The position numbers and the translations under genes are program-made. Shown here one piece after another: positions 8,202 through 17,907 of a stretch of 64,000 nucleotides of DNA. The notes beneath the pieces are model-generated. The model worked only from the letters and a program-made list of their open reading frames with translations. It searched no databases and was not told the DNA's origin. Within the stretch, counting starts at the first letter, position 1. The number at the start of each line of letters is the position of its first letter. Source of the DNA: Pseudomonas costantinii (GTDB lineage: Bacteria; Pseudomonadota; Gammaproteobacteria; Pseudomonadales; Pseudomonadaceae); assembly GCF_001870435.1 (NCBI RefSeq), contig NZ_MDDR01000016.1, positions 62,001 to 126,000 of the forward strand, read 5' to 3'.

Positions 8202-9152
8202 ATGCTCAACCGCAAGCTGCGTATTCACGCTCCCGCCATCTACTACTTCGACATGGTGCGGCGCTGCCACTCGATCCGCGAAGCCGCGCGACGCCTGAAT
8301 GTGGCGTCGTCCGCCGTGAACCGGCAGATCCTCAAGCTGGAAGATGAGATGGGCACGGCGTTGTTCGATCGGCTACCCGGTGGCCTGCGTGTGACGGCGG
8401 CGGGCGAGATCCTTACGCGTCACATCACGCTGTTGTTGCAGGATGTGGAGCGGGTGCGCGGTGAACTGGATGGCTTGCACGGCGTGCAGACTGGCCATGT
8501 GGAAATCGCCACGGTAGAAGGCACCGCCGTCGAATTGCTGCCTGCGGCCCTCAAGCGCATGCGCCAGCGCTATCCGAAGGTGACGATTGGCGTCACGGTG
8601 CAGGGCTCGCAGTCGATCCCGGGGGCGGTGATCAACGGGCAAGCGGACGTGGGTTTGGCATTTGCCCTGCCGCGCAGCAACGAAATCACCCAGTTATGTG
8701 TCGGCCATTTCCGCCTGGGTGCACTGATGACGCCCGAGCATCCGTTGGCGGGAGAAACTCACGTCAGCTATGGGCAATGTTGCGAATACGGGGTGATCCA
8801 GGCCAAGAGCGAACTGTCGGTGCATCACCTGATCGCGCCGCTGCACAAGCGTGCGACAGCGGCAAACAAGCCGCTGCTGCACAGCAACTCCATGGAGCTG
8901 GCGCGACAGTTGGTGCGCCAGCAATTGGGTATCGCCTTCCAGACCCGCATCGGTATCGAGGCCGACCTGGCGCGCGGCGAACTGCTGCATATCCCCTTGA
9001 GTGACCAAGGCGCAATCTTCAGCGACCTCGGCGTGTATGCCCGCAAGGACCGCGATCTGCCCGTAGCCGTGCAAGCCCTGATCCACTTGCTGGGTGAAGA
9101 AATCGCCCTGCGTGAACGCGAAGAAACACCCTCGACGCCACGTATTTCCTGA
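8202..9152 (+). CDS. LysR-family regulator, divergent from the purine permease
   Basis: DNA-binding regulator of 316 residues: an N-terminal winged helix-turn-helix (about 8-68; SIREAARRLNVASSAVNRQILKLE) and a periplasmic-binding-protein-like effector domain. The ATG at 8202 has AAAGGGA 11 bases upstream; a TTG at 8193 is too close to that site. It is divergent from the xanthine-type permease and upstream of a Tsx-like channel gene, so control of purine uptake is the natural guess. The effector is unknown. Confidence 0.9.
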   Translation: MLNRKLRIHAPAIYYFDMVRRCHSIREAARRLNVASSAVNRQILKLEDEMGTALFDRLPGGLRVTAAGEILTRHITLLLQDVERVRGELDGLHGVQTGHVEIATVEGTAVELLPAALKRMRQRYPKVTIGVTVQGSQSIPGAVINGQADVGLAFALPRSNEITQLCVGHFRLGALMTPEHPLAGETHVSYGQCCEYGVIQAKSELSVHHLIAPLHKRATAANKPLLHSNSMELARQLVRQQLGIAFQTRIGIEADLARGELLHIPLSDQGAIFSDLGVYARKDRDLPVAVQALIHLLGEEIALREREETPSTPRIS

Positions 9153-9294
9153 CTTTAAAGGCAACTCCAGTGCTGCCGTTTCGGCATCGGCCCAGGCGAG
9201 ATTCTGTTCTTTGGCGCACATCGTCCTTGTGCTGATACTGCGCCCGGCGACCCCGCAAGGCCGCCATGAGCCAAATGCCAAAGGAACTAAAACA

Positions 9295-10128
9295 ATGAAA
9301 AAGGCACTGCACGGCGTAACCGTATTACTGTCATTCCTCGGCGGCGGGGAGGCTGTCGCGGTGGAATGGATGAACAACAGCGTAGGATTTCGCTACGGCC
9401 AACACTTCACCAATCCGAATAACCCCGACGATTTCAGCAAGCGCATCTACAGCTTTACCCACGCCAGCGGTTATCAGTACGGCAGTAATTATCTGAACCT
9501 CGACGTATTCCTGTCCGACAGCCGCGACCCGCGCAAGGGCACTGATCACGGTGGCAGTGAGGTGTACGCCGTGTACCGACACCAGTTGTATGCCTCACGA
9601 GTATTCGATAAGCCGCTGGGCACCGGGCTGATCAAGGATTACGCCCTGACCCTGGGTTTTGATGCCAACCGCAACAACAACTTCGCTTCAGCCAAAAAGC
9701 GCGCGCTGGTGATCGGCCCGACCGTGAAGTTCAACACCGTCGGCGTACTGGACCTGAGCCTGATGTACTACAAGGAGAAGAACCACACTGGTATTCCCGG
9801 CGCGCAAGAGTCAAACCACACCTTCGACGACACCTACATGCTCAACCTGACCTGGATGCGCCCGTTCGAAATCGCCAACCACGCGGCTAAATTCCAGGGC
9901 TTTATCAATTACGTCGGGGAAAAAGGCGAGGACTACCATGGCCGCGACACCGCTCCCGAAGCCCTGATGCGCACCGCGCTGATGGTGGCGGTGCGACCGG
10001 GTAAAAGCGTGAAGCCGAACCTGTATCTCGGGGTGGGTTACGAGTACTGGCATAACAAATTCGGCGTAGACGGTGGCCGGGGCACCCGTACCTCCACGCC
10101 AACGGTGAATATGGAAATAACCTTCTAA
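9295..10128 (+). CDS. Outer-membrane nucleoside channel, Tsx/OmpK family
   Basis: Secreted beta-barrel protein of 277 residues. It has a signal peptide (MKKALHGVTVLLSFLGGGEAVA, cleavage near 22) and then VEWMNNSVGFRYGQHFTNP, close to the start of mature Tsx-like proteins. Alternating amphipathic strands run to a C-terminal aromatic residue (NMEITF), as expected for a BamA-recognised barrel. The ATG at 9295 has AAAGGA nine bases upstream. It follows the LysR gene, and its family carries nucleosides across the outer membrane, in line with the purine permease nearby. Confidence 0.9.
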   Translation: MKKALHGVTVLLSFLGGGEAVAVEWMNNSVGFRYGQHFTNPNNPDDFSKRIYSFTHASGYQYGSNYLNLDVFLSDSRDPRKGTDHGGSEVYAVYRHQLYASRVFDKPLGTGLIKDYALTLGFDANRNNNFASAKKRALVIGPTVKFNTVGVLDLSLMYYKEKNHTGIPGAQESNHTFDDTYMLNLTWMRPFEIANHAAKFQGFINYVGEKGEDYHGRDTAPEALMRTALMVAVRPGKSVKPNLYLGVGYEYWHNKFGVDGGRGTRTSTPTVNMEITF

Positions 10129-10162
10129 GGCCTCCACACAACCACTGAAGAAACCGTATCCA

Positions 10163-10198
10163 AATGTGGGAGGGGGCTTGCTCCCTCCCACATTTTTT
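10163..10198. terminator. REP-type hairpin with T run between the convergent Tsx-like and punC genes
   Basis: The arm AATGTGGGAG pairs with CTCCCACATT, with GGGGCTTGC in the loop region, followed by six Ts. The core matches the abundant REP sequence of P. fluorescens as I remember it. Position between two converging genes and the T run suggest termination in the rightward direction, possibly both. Confidence 0.8.
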
Positions 10199-10212
10199 AC
10201 CGTACTTTCAGC

Positions 10213-11397
10213 TCAAACACTCGCGAGTTCCGAATTACCCGCTTTCGGTCGCGCCAGCCAGTAACCCAGCACCGCCAGCGGCGCGGTCGCCAGCATCACA
10301 ATCGCGGTGATCATCAACGGCTGGTCGATCATCGACGACACCAGCAGGCTGGCAAGAAAGCACAAGCCCAGTTGCAACGTATTTTGCAGAGCAGCCGCCT
10401 TGCCGGAATTTTCAGCAAAGGGCATCAGCGCATTCGCCACCACGATGGGATAGCTGGCACCGTTGACCAGCGCCATCAGGCAAAACGGGATCAGCAAGGT
10501 GGTGAGGGTCGGCACGGTCAAAGTGGCGACCAGGTACAACGCGACCATGCTGATGCAATAGGCCACCAACAGCCAAGGCAACAGGGTTTTGCCTTGGTAG
10601 CGCTGCAAGGCGCTGCGGCAACTGTAGCCACCAATCAGGAATGCGAGGGTCGGCAGCACATAGCTCAGGCCAATATCATTCGGGCTGTAGCCCATGCCCC
10701 CGAGGATGAACGGCGAAGCGGTCAGCCAGGCGAAGAAACTGGCGGAGCACGCGGCGAAGATCATCACGTTACCAGTGAACACCCGGGAGCTGAGCAACTG
10801 ACCATAACCAAGGCTCGTCGGCGCGCCCTCTTCTATCTGACGTTTCGGCACGTTGCGCAGGAAGAATGTCGGCAGCAACAACAGCAGCGACACGCCCAGC
10901 AACACCCCAAAGATCGCCTGCCAACCAAAGTGATTCAACACCATCGCCCCCAACAATGGCGCCAAGGCCGGCGACAGCGACATCAGCGGCATGATGCTGG
11001 CGAACACGCGGTGGGCCTTGTCGGCCGGGTAACGGTCGATCACCAGTGCTTGCCAACTCACGGCGGCGGAACACACACCAATCGCCTGCATAAAGCGCAA
11101 TGCCAGCAACTGCGGCGCAGTCTCGACCCAGAACATCCCCAGGCAACCGATGACAAACAGGCCAAGGCCAGTGAGCAGGATCGGCTTGCGCCCCAGGCGG
11201 TCGGACAACGGCCCCCACAGCAACTGCCCCAGCGCAAAACCGGCGAGGAAAATACTCAAGCTGGCGCCCACGGCACCCGCACCAATTTGCAGTTGCTCGC
11301 CCATGGCGCCAAACGCCGGCAAGTACATGTCCATGGCGAGATAACCGAGCATGCTCAGCCCCGCCAGATACCCAGTGAAACCAAAAGAATTTTTCAT
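10213..11397 (-). CDS. punC: Purine nucleoside MFS transporter PunC (YdhC), Bcr/CflA family
   Basis: Inner-membrane 12-helix transporter of 394 residues. Long stretches match E. coli YdhC/PunC as I remember it: [13 protein letters not shown], the motif-A loop [14 protein letters not shown], the [17 protein letters not shown] segment and [17 protein letters not shown]. PunC was first classed as a multidrug exporter and later linked to purine nucleoside transport. It is divergent from an equally clear PunR, the same arrangement as in E. coli. The start at 11397 opens [18 protein letters not shown]. Confidence 0.9.
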   Translation of the reverse strand: MKNSFGFTGYLAGLSMLGYLAMDMYLPAFGAMGEQLQIGAGAVGASLSIFLAGFALGQLLWGPLSDRLGRKPILLTGLGLFVIGCLGMFWVETAPQLLALRFMQAIGVCSAAVSWQALVIDRYPADKAHRVFASIMPLMSLSPALAPLLGAMVLNHFGWQAIFGVLLGVSLLLLLPTFFLRNVPKRQIEEGAPTSLGYGQLLSSRVFTGNVMIFAACSASFFAWLTASPFILGGMGYSPNDIGLSYVLPTLAFLIGGYSCRSALQRYQGKTLLPWLLVAYCISMVALYLVATLTVPTLTTLLIPFCLMALVNGASYPIVVANALMPFAENSGKAAALQNTLQLGLCFLASLLVSSMIDQPLMITAIVMLATAPLAVLGYWLARPKAGNSELASV

Positions 11398-11519
11398 TGA
11401 AGCCTTGTTAATCCTGCCATCAAACTATTTGCTGACTGACGCCCATTATGAAGCTGACAATTTTTGTGTGAAGCGATAATAATTGGACGCTCTTATCAAA
11501 TATTTTGAAGGCAATAACC

Positions 11520-12431
11520 ATGTGGTCTGAATATTCCCTGGATGTAGTCGACGCGGTTGCACGTCATGGCAGCTTTAGCGCCGCCGCCCAGGAATTGCAC
11601 CGTGTGCCGTCGGCCATCAGCTATACCGTGCGTCAGATCGAGGAGTGGCTGGCGGTGCCGCTGTTTGTGCGTCGGCATCGCGACGTGGAGCTGACCCCTG
11701 CCGGCCGTCTATTTATAGACGAAGCACGGGGCGTGATGAAAAAAATGCTCGGCACTCGACGCTTGTGCCAGCAAGTGGCGAACGGCTGGAGTGGCCAACT
11801 GAAGGTGGCGGTGGACTCCATCGTCAAACCCCAGCGCTGTCGGCAGTTGGTGCTGGACTTCTATCGGCAGTTCCCCGAGGTGGAGCTGCTGCTGGAATAC
11901 GAGGTGTATAACGGCGTGTGGGATGCCCTGGCCGATGAACGCACCGACATCGTGATCGGCGCCACCAGCGCAGTGCCGGTGGCCAGCCGCTTCACTTTTC
12001 GGGACATGGGGTTGCTGAACTGGCTGTGTGTGGTCAGCGCAAAGCATCCTCTGGCAGAGGCAGACGGTTTGCTCAGTGACGATCAACTGCGCCCGTTCGC
12101 CTCCCTGTGCATGACCGACACCTCACGCCATTTACCCAAACGCGATACCTGGACCCTGGATAACCAGCGTCGCCTAGTGGTGCCCCATTGGGCCTCGGCG
12201 ATTGATTGCCTGCGCGACGGCCTGTGCGTCGGCATGGCCCCGGCGCATCAGGTGTTGCCGTGGATCGAACGTGGTGAGTTGGTGGCGCTGCAATTGACCC
12301 GGCCGTTTCCGGCCAGCCCATCGTGCGTGGCCTGGGCTCAGAACAAGCTGTCTCCGGCCATGGCCTGGCTACTGGAATATTTGGGAGATACCGAGACCAT
12401 GAACCAGGAATGGCTCAATGGCCCTGCGTAG
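11520..12431 (+). CDS. punR: LysR-family activator PunR (YdhB)
   Basis: Regulator of 303 residues with an N-terminal winged helix (SFSAAAQELHRVPSAISYTVRQIEEWLAVPLF) almost identical to E. coli YdhB/PunR from memory; the similarity extends into the effector domain (VELLLEYEVYNGVWDALADERTDIVIGAT, WLLEYLGDTET). In E. coli, PunR activates punC in response to purine nucleosides. The ATG at 11520 has GAAGG nine bases upstream. It is divergent from punC across an AT-rich 122-base gap that should hold the operator. Confidence 0.92.
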   Translation: MWSEYSLDVVDAVARHGSFSAAAQELHRVPSAISYTVRQIEEWLAVPLFVRRHRDVELTPAGRLFIDEARGVMKKMLGTRRLCQQVANGWSGQLKVAVDSIVKPQRCRQLVLDFYRQFPEVELLLEYEVYNGVWDALADERTDIVIGATSAVPVASRFTFRDMGLLNWLCVVSAKHPLAEADGLLSDDQLRPFASLCMTDTSRHLPKRDTWTLDNQRRLVVPHWASAIDCLRDGLCVGMAPAHQVLPWIERGELVALQLTRPFPASPSCVAWAQNKLSPAMAWLLEYLGDTETMNQEWLNGPA

Positions 12432-12463
12432 GGCGCGCAACGTATCTTGAACCGAGTCACGCC

Positions 12464-12498
12464 TTACGCAGCCTCGCTTGCGCTCGACAGCTGCTACG
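12464..12498. repeat. Single-arm copy of the family A intergenic repeat
   Basis: The segment reads TTACGCAGCCTCG, then CTTGCGCTCGACAGCTGCTACGG, matching the right arm of the element at 6430-6522 with a shorter centre. It lies between the converging punR and aminotransferase genes. No second arm is seen, so it is a solo or decayed copy. Confidence 0.7.
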
Positions 12499-12507
12499 GC
12501 GGGTGGC

Positions 12508-13677
12508 TTAGTTCAGCAAACGGGTGATGGCGCGCACGATCATCTCGACCTCCTTGGCATCCAGCGTCAGTGGCGGCAACAGGCGGATGATCTTGCCCCG
12601 GGTCACGTTGATCAGCAGGCCGTGTTCCTGGGCCGCACGCAGGGCCAAGTCGCGGTAAGGCGTGGCCAGTTCGATGCCGATCATCAAACCCTGCCCGCGA
12701 ATCGCCAACACCTGCGGATGCTCATCCAACTCCATCCGCAAACGAGCCAGCAAACGCTCGCCCTGCTGAGCCGCATTCTGCAACAAACCTTGTTCTTCAA
12801 TAATATCCAGCACGGTGCAACCCACGCGGCAGGCCAGCGGGTTGCCGCCAAACGTGCTGCCGTGACTGCCAGGCGTGAACAGCTGGGCCACTGCGGAGCG
12901 GGCCAGGCAGGCGCCGATCGGGACACCGTTGCCGAGGCCTTTGGCCAGGGTCATCACGTCCGGGACAATGCCTTCATGCTGGAAGGCAAACCAGGTGCCG
13001 GTGCGGCCGATACCCGTCTGGATTTCGTCGAGCATCATCAACCAGCCGTGGCGTGTGCAGTGATCACGCAGGGCTTTCAGATAGCCGGGTGGCGCGGGTA
13101 ACACGCCACTTTCACCTTGGATAGGCTCCAGCAGGACAGCCGCGATGCGCGTGCCGAACTGTTGAGTGATAGCCTCCAGTGCCGCCAGATCGCCAAAACC
13201 CACCTTGATAAAATCCCCCGGCAAGCGCTGGAAACCCAGGCGCACCGAAGGCCCGTCGCTGGCGGCCATGGTCCCCAGAGTGCGCCCGTGAAACGCGTTT
13301 TCCATCACGACTACCAATGGCTCTTCGATGCCCTTTTTCCAACCATGCAGGCGTGCCAGTTTCAGCGCCGTCTCGTTGGCTTCAGCCCCGGAATTGTTGA
13401 AGAACGCGCAATCCAGGCCAGACAACTCAGCCAGGCGCTGGGCCAGCCGCTGTTGCCAGTCGATGCAGTAGAGGTTGGAGGTGTGCAGCAACAAGCCCGC
13501 CTGCTCACTGATAGCCGTCACCAGTTTTGGGTGGGAATGCCCGACATTGGTTACCGCCACACCGGCTACGGCGTCGAGGTATTCGCGGCCCTGCTGGTCC
13601 CACAGGCGCGTGCCCAAGCCACGGGTAAAGCTCAAAGCCAAGGGTTGATACGTGGTCATCAGGCAGGTGGCGGTCAT
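12508..13677 (-). CDS. Class-III PLP aminotransferase, acetylornithine aminotransferase (ArgD) family
   Basis: Cytoplasmic aminotransferase of 389 residues. The PLP-binding features are in order: [41 protein letters not shown] and the Schiff-base lysine in [11 protein letters not shown], then [11 protein letters not shown]. Length and motifs fit acetylornithine/succinylornithine transaminases. The principal arginine-pathway copy in pseudomonads is usually linked to other arginine genes; this one is isolated and divergent from a LysR gene, so it may be a catabolic paralogue. ATG at 13677 has GGAGC eight to nine bases upstream. Confidence 0.88.
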   Translation of the reverse strand: MTATCLMTTYQPLALSFTRGLGTRLWDQQGREYLDAVAGVAVTNVGHSHPKLVTAISEQAGLLLHTSNLYCIDWQQRLAQRLAELSGLDCAFFNNSGAEANETALKLARLHGWKKGIEEPLVVVMENAFHGRTLGTMAASDGPSVRLGFQRLPGDFIKVGFGDLAALEAITQQFGTRIAAVLLEPIQGESGVLPAPPGYLKALRDHCTRHGWLMMLDEIQTGIGRTGTWFAFQHEGIVPDVMTLAKGLGNGVPIGACLARSAVAQLFTPGSHGSTFGGNPLACRVGCTVLDIIEEQGLLQNAAQQGERLLARLRMELDEHPQVLAIRGQGLMIGIELATPYRDLALRAAQEHGLLINVTRGKIIRLLPPLTLDAKEVEMIVRAITRLLN

Positions 13678-13780
13678 GGTGGCAAGCTCCAGTGCATCGT
13701 TGTAATGGCTGCAGTATCGTTAGCCACCCAAGCTGGATAAACTGCGCATTCCTGCAATGACTTTAAATCAGGACTTGATA

Positions 13781-14686
13781 ATGGATCTGTTCCAGGCAAT
13801 GTCGGTGTACGTCAAAGTGGTGGAGACCGGCAGCATGACCGCCGCCGCCCAGGAATGCGGGATGTCGACCACCATGGTCGGCAACCATTTGCGCGCGCTG
13901 GAACAGCGGCTAGGGGTCAGCCTGCTCAAACGCACCACCCGTAAACAAAGCCTCACGGAATTTGGCGGGCAGTACTACCAGCGCTGCCTGGAAGTGCTGG
14001 GGCTGGTGGCCGACTCCGAGCTACTGGCGGAACAGATCCACAGCGAAACCCCCAAAGGCAACCTGCGTATCACCGCGCCACCGGTGTTCGGCACCGAACG
14101 CCTCGCACCGGCCTTGAGCGAATTTTCCCAGCGCTACCCGCTGATCAACCTGTACGTGGTACTGAGTAATGAGCGGGTGGACTTGGTCGACAGCGGCTTC
14201 GACGTGGCGATCCGTCTCGGCGAATTGGAAACCTCAGGCCTGATCGCCAGGCCAATGCAGGCCTACACCCTTACCCTCTGTGCTTCACCTGCGTACCTGG
14301 CGCGACGTGGCACGCCGCAAACGCCCGATGACCTGCAGCAGCATGACTGCCTGGCGTTCGCCTACCCGGCGACCGACAACTGGCGCGACGCCGACAAACT
14401 GTGGCGCATGACCGGCGATGAGGGCGAGGTGGAGGTTCCAGTGTCCGGCTCATTGACCATCAACAGCTCGCAAGGCTTGCGCCAGGCGGCCGTAAACGGC
14501 ATGGGCATCATCATGCTGGCTGATGCCCTGGTGCAACCGGACCTGGAGAGCGGCAAGCTGGTGGCCTTGTTAACCACCTATAAACTGCCCAGCCGCCCCA
14601 TGCACCTGCTTTACGGCCAGGATCGCTATCGGCTGCCCAAACTGCGCGCCTTCGTGGATTTCGCCATGGAAAAGTGGGCGCGCTAG
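13781..14686 (+). CDS. LysR-family regulator
   Basis: Regulator of 301 residues, with a helix-turn-helix at about 16-36 (SMTAAAQECGMSTTMVGNHLRALEQRLG) and an RTTRKQSLTEFG wing typical of the large LysR subgroup that begins MDLFQAM. The ATG at 13781 has AGGA nine bases upstream; an in-frame ATG at 13757 lacks a site. It is divergent from the ArgD-like gene, which it probably controls. Its stop shares CTAG with the stop of the converging HAD gene. Confidence 0.9.
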   Translation: MDLFQAMSVYVKVVETGSMTAAAQECGMSTTMVGNHLRALEQRLGVSLLKRTTRKQSLTEFGGQYYQRCLEVLGLVADSELLAEQIHSETPKGNLRITAPPVFGTERLAPALSEFSQRYPLINLYVVLSNERVDLVDSGFDVAIRLGELETSGLIARPMQAYTLTLCASPAYLARRGTPQTPDDLQQHDCLAFAYPATDNWRDADKLWRMTGDEGEVEVPVSGSLTINSSQGLRQAAVNGMGIIMLADALVQPDLESGKLVALLTTYKLPSRPMHLLYGQDRYRLPKLRAFVDFAMEKWAR

Positions 14687-15306
14687 AAGCCCACACCCAA
14701 CTCACGCAAGCGCGTAGCAGTGCGCTCAGCCGACACATGGTGAATGCCCTGCCAACCCAGGGCGATGGCCGCCTCGATATTGCCGGCGACATCATCGATA
14801 AACACAACCTCACTGGGCTGGATATCCGGCAGGTGAGCACGCACCTGGTCGAGGCTGGCGTGGTAGATCGCCGCGTCGGGCTTGATCTGCTTCAACTCGC
14901 CTGACACCACAATGTCGCGAAAATACTGCAGAAACGGATAATTGGCCCGCGCATAGGGGAAGGTCTCGGCCGACCAGTTGGTGAGCCCGAACAACGGCAT
15001 GTTGACCTCATGCAACGCCGTGAGGATCGCCACACCTTCGGGCAACGGGCCACGCAACATCTCGTGCCAGCGCTCGTAATAGGCCTGGATCAAGCGCTCA
15101 TGCTGCGGGTATTGGGCGATAAGGCTGCGGGTGCCTTCAGCCAGAGTACGACCGGCATCCTGCTCGGTGTTCCAGGCCTGGGTGCAAATAGTGTCGAGAA
15201 ACCATTGCCGCTCGTGATCGTCGGCAATCAGCTTGCGGTACAGGTGTTGCGGGCTCCAGTCGAACAGGACACCGCCGAAATCAAAAACTACTGCACGAAT
15301 CGTCAT
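14683..15306 (-). CDS. HAD-superfamily hydrolase (YihX-like)
   Basis: Small cytoplasmic phosphatase of 207 residues. Motif I is FDFGGVLFDW (nucleophile Asp, with Gly in place of the second Asp as in YihX-type enzymes), motif II LTNW, motif III a Lys in ELKQIKPDAAIY and motif IV VFIDDVAGN. The ATG at 15306 has GGAGG four to five bases upstream. Candidate substrates are sugar phosphates such as glucose-1-phosphate. It converges with the LysR gene, the two stop codons overlapping. Confidence 0.88.
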   Translation of the reverse strand: MTIRAVVFDFGGVLFDWSPQHLYRKLIADDHERQWFLDTICTQAWNTEQDAGRTLAEGTRSLIAQYPQHERLIQAYYERWHEMLRGPLPEGVAILTALHEVNMPLFGLTNWSAETFPYARANYPFLQYFRDIVVSGELKQIKPDAAIYHASLDQVRAHLPDIQPSEVVFIDDVAGNIEAAIALGWQGIHHVSAERTATRLRELGVGF

Positions 15307-15419
15307 CAGATCCTCCGTTAGCGTGAGTGATAGCGGACAGAGTCTGGCAGATTGAGGGCGGCAGCGGGAGCGCGATGGCGCGTAGGAGGGCTTCCAAAAG
15401 GAAGGTTTTACACAAAACG

Positions 15420-15456
15420 AATGTGGGAGCGAGCAAGCCCGCTCCCACATTTTTTG
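15420..15456. terminator. REP-type hairpin with T run upstream of the HAD gene and downstream of fabV
   Basis: AATGTGGGAGCG pairs with CGCTCCCACATT around a short loop and is followed by Ts, reading rightward. As the flanking genes both run leftward, it sits just past the fabV 3' end. It is a single REP of the common Pseudomonas type. Confidence 0.75.
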
Positions 15457-15464
15457 AACCGTGT

Positions 15465-16658
15465 TTAGGCGTGGATCAAGCCATTGATCTTCACGGTTGG
15501 GTTCACATCAGCTTCATAATCAACGCCGTCGACCTCGAAGCCGAACAAACGCAGGAACTCAGCCTTGTAACCAGCGAAATCGCTGATTTCATTGACGTTT
15601 TCGTCAGTGACCTGGTTCCACAATGCAGCCACGGCGTCCTGGACTTTCGGTTGCAGCTCGGCCAGGTCGGCACGCAGGCGGCCATCGGCGTCGAGCTTCG
15701 GTTCGCTGCCGTACAGGCTGTCTTTGAACAGACCGTAGACCTGCTCGATGCAACCTTCGTGGGTGCCCTGCTCTTTCATCACTTTAAACAACAGCGACAG
15801 GTACAGCGGCATGATCGGGATCGCCGAACTGGCCTGGGTAACTACCGCTTTGAGCACCGACACACGGGCGTCGCCCTTGAGTGCGGCAAGGTTGTCACGC
15901 AGGGTCAGGACTTTCTTATCCAGGTCTTTCTTGGCTTCGCCGATGGAGCCGTTCCAGTAGATGTCCTGGGTCAGCTTTTCACCGAGGTAAGTGAACGCGG
16001 TGGTCTTGGCGCCTTCAGCCAGTACATCGGCGTCACGCAGGGCGTCGATCCACAGCTGCCAGTCTTCGCCACCCATGACTTTCACGGTGCCGTCGATTTC
16101 TTCCTGGGTAGCAGGCTCAAGCGTGGTGTCGACCACAACACCTTTGTCGGTATTGATACCGCGCAAGGTCACGGCCTTGCCGATTGGCTTGAGGGTGGAG
16201 GTGTGCACCACGCCTTGCGGGTCGGTGCGGCGTGGCGCGGCCAGGCTATAGACCACCAGGTCAATCTTGCCCAGGTCTTTCTTGATGGTTTCGATGGTCA
16301 GGCGCTTGATCTCGTCGGAGAACGCGTCGCCGTTGATGCTCTTGGCGTACAGGCCTTTTTCGACGGCAAACTTCTCGAACGCGGCGCTGTTGTACCAGCC
16401 GGCGGAGCTCAGCTTGCCTTCTTCGCCTTCTTTCTCAAAAAACACGCCCAGGGTATCGGCGCCGCAGCCAAACGCAGCACTGATGCGCGCGGCCAGGCCG
16501 TAACCGGTGGAAGCACCGAGGACCAGCACCTTCTTCGGGCCGCCTTCGATGGCGCCGTGTTGAGTCACGTAGTCGATCTGCTCTTTGACGTTCGCTTCAC
16601 AGCCAACAGGGTGAGCGGTCACACAGATAAAGCCACGAACCCGCGGTTTGATGATCAT
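15465..16658 (-). CDS. fabV: Enoyl-ACP reductase FabV (trans-2-enoyl-CoA reductase family)
   Basis: Fatty-acid-synthesis enzyme of about 397 residues reducing the enoyl-ACP double bond with NADH. It starts [20 protein letters not shown], the conserved FabV N-terminus, has the nucleotide-binding [13 protein letters not shown] and the catalytic Tyr-X8-Lys motif in [11 protein letters not shown]. Its length is normal for FabV and longer than FabI. The ATG at 16658 is preceded by GGAAGAGG about 12 bases upstream. FabV enzymes are known to tolerate triclosan, so this gene predicts intrinsic resistance. Confidence 0.96.
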   Translation of the reverse strand: MIIKPRVRGFICVTAHPVGCEANVKEQIDYVTQHGAIEGGPKKVLVLGASTGYGLAARISAAFGCGADTLGVFFEKEGEEGKLSSAGWYNSAAFEKFAVEKGLYAKSINGDAFSDEIKRLTIETIKKDLGKIDLVVYSLAAPRRTDPQGVVHTSTLKPIGKAVTLRGINTDKGVVVDTTLEPATQEEIDGTVKVMGGEDWQLWIDALRDADVLAEGAKTTAFTYLGEKLTQDIYWNGSIGEAKKDLDKKVLTLRDNLAALKGDARVSVLKAVVTQASSAIPIMPLYLSLLFKVMKEQGTHEGCIEQVYGLFKDSLYGSEPKLDADGRLRADLAELQPKVQDAVAALWNQVTDENVNEISDFAGYKAEFLRLFGFEVDGVDYEADVNPTVKINGLIHA

Positions 16659-16933
16659 AAAATTTCTGCCTCTTCCAAGGGGTCGACGGCCAGTGGTGGC
16701 CATTCAACTTCAATCGTACCGGTCTATGACGCCTGAAAAACCGAAGCGTCACGATAGTCGCAAATCTTCTGTTTACAAAATCCAATCAACAAAACGCTGG
16801 ATAGGCCGCGGGGCCGGGTTAAAAACTGTGCCAGGCCTTCACAAATTCGCAATATTTAAAACGCCCGTCAGCGCCATAACCCACTATCATGGCAACATTG
16901 TTTCGCCTTGTTTCGAATCCGGAGCCACGTTTC

Positions 16934-17758
16934 ATGAGTAAAAGTGCTGTTAGTAAAAAGCTGGTCTCAGCCGCCTGGGTGCTGGGCGTTCTGCTGTTTA
17001 TTTACTGCTTCCCGCGGACCACCCTGGTGTTCCTGCTGCTGGTGGTGGTCTGCGGCATTTACGATTTCCTGCGCAACGGTCTGTATGACCGCGACACGAT
17101 CAAAAAATACTTCGTCGAAAGCGGCCGCAATACCTGGATTTTGGCGCCGTTCAACACCCTGTTCGATCTGCTGAGCAGCCGTAACCGCCATGTTTACACG
17201 ATGAACGACCTACCGCCTGCCTGGCGTGAAGACCTGCAACAGGTGATCGACGACGCCATGGCCAACAAGGATGAAATCATCAGTTACCTGGACGAACGCA
17301 TGGCCGAGAAGAAGCGCGGCATGTTGTTTTTCCAATGGTATGGCCGCCCGATCGAAACCACCCTGGATATTCCGCAACTGCGCAAGAAACTGCCGTTCGT
17401 GAAGACCATCGGCGTGTCCGTTTTCAACGAAAACCGCTCGACGTCCTTCCACTTCGGCCCCCTGCGCATGATGTTTCGCGTGCTCTACAACATGGCGCCG
17501 GCGCCTCACCACGAGGGCGTCTACATCCAGGTGGGCAAGCACAAACACTACTGGCATGACGACCCGCTGTTTATCTTCGATGACACGCTGATGCATGCGT
17601 CCTTCAACAAGAACGACGCAAAACGTTACTGCCTGTTCATTGATATTGTGCGGCCTACCCCGCTGCCAACGGTGCTCAACGCCGTGATCGCGGGCTTTGC
17701 CGGGCTGGCGTTTGCCCTGCGTCGGGTTTTCTACAAAAACTGGAAGCTGATTCAGTAA
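16934..17758 (+). CDS. Aspartyl/asparaginyl beta-hydroxylase-domain membrane protein (LpxO-like)
   Basis: Protein of 274 residues with two N-terminal membrane helices (about 10-45), then a 2-oxoglutarate/Fe(II) hydroxylase-like domain. The distal part fits LpxO-type lipid A hydroxylases: FIFDDTLMHASFN (iron-binding His) and CLFIDIVRPTPLP. The HxGP motif is present in SFHFGP, but the Arg-x-His that normally follows reads FRVL, so one expected iron ligand is missing. The ATG at 16934 has GGAG ten bases upstream. It may hydroxylate lipid A acyl chains or be inactive. Confidence 0.8.
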   Translation: MSKSAVSKKLVSAAWVLGVLLFIYCFPRTTLVFLLLVVVCGIYDFLRNGLYDRDTIKKYFVESGRNTWILAPFNTLFDLLSSRNRHVYTMNDLPPAWREDLQQVIDDAMANKDEIISYLDERMAEKKRGMLFFQWYGRPIETTLDIPQLRKKLPFVKTIGVSVFNENRSTSFHFGPLRMMFRVLYNMAPAPHHEGVYIQVGKHKHYWHDDPLFIFDDTLMHASFNKNDAKRYCLFIDIVRPTPLPTVLNAVIAGFAGLAFALRRVFYKNWKLIQ

Positions 17759-17907
17759 GTTCTGCGGCATGATGGTGCTGGACGGTGTTTGCGCAAGGCC
17801 CTGAGCCTGCCAAAATAACCGTCTCGTGCGACCGAGTTCGGCGCTCACCATTTTCAAGCCATCGCTGCCCCTTGCGGGTGCGGTGGCTGCGCTTTCAAGG
17901 AATCAGA

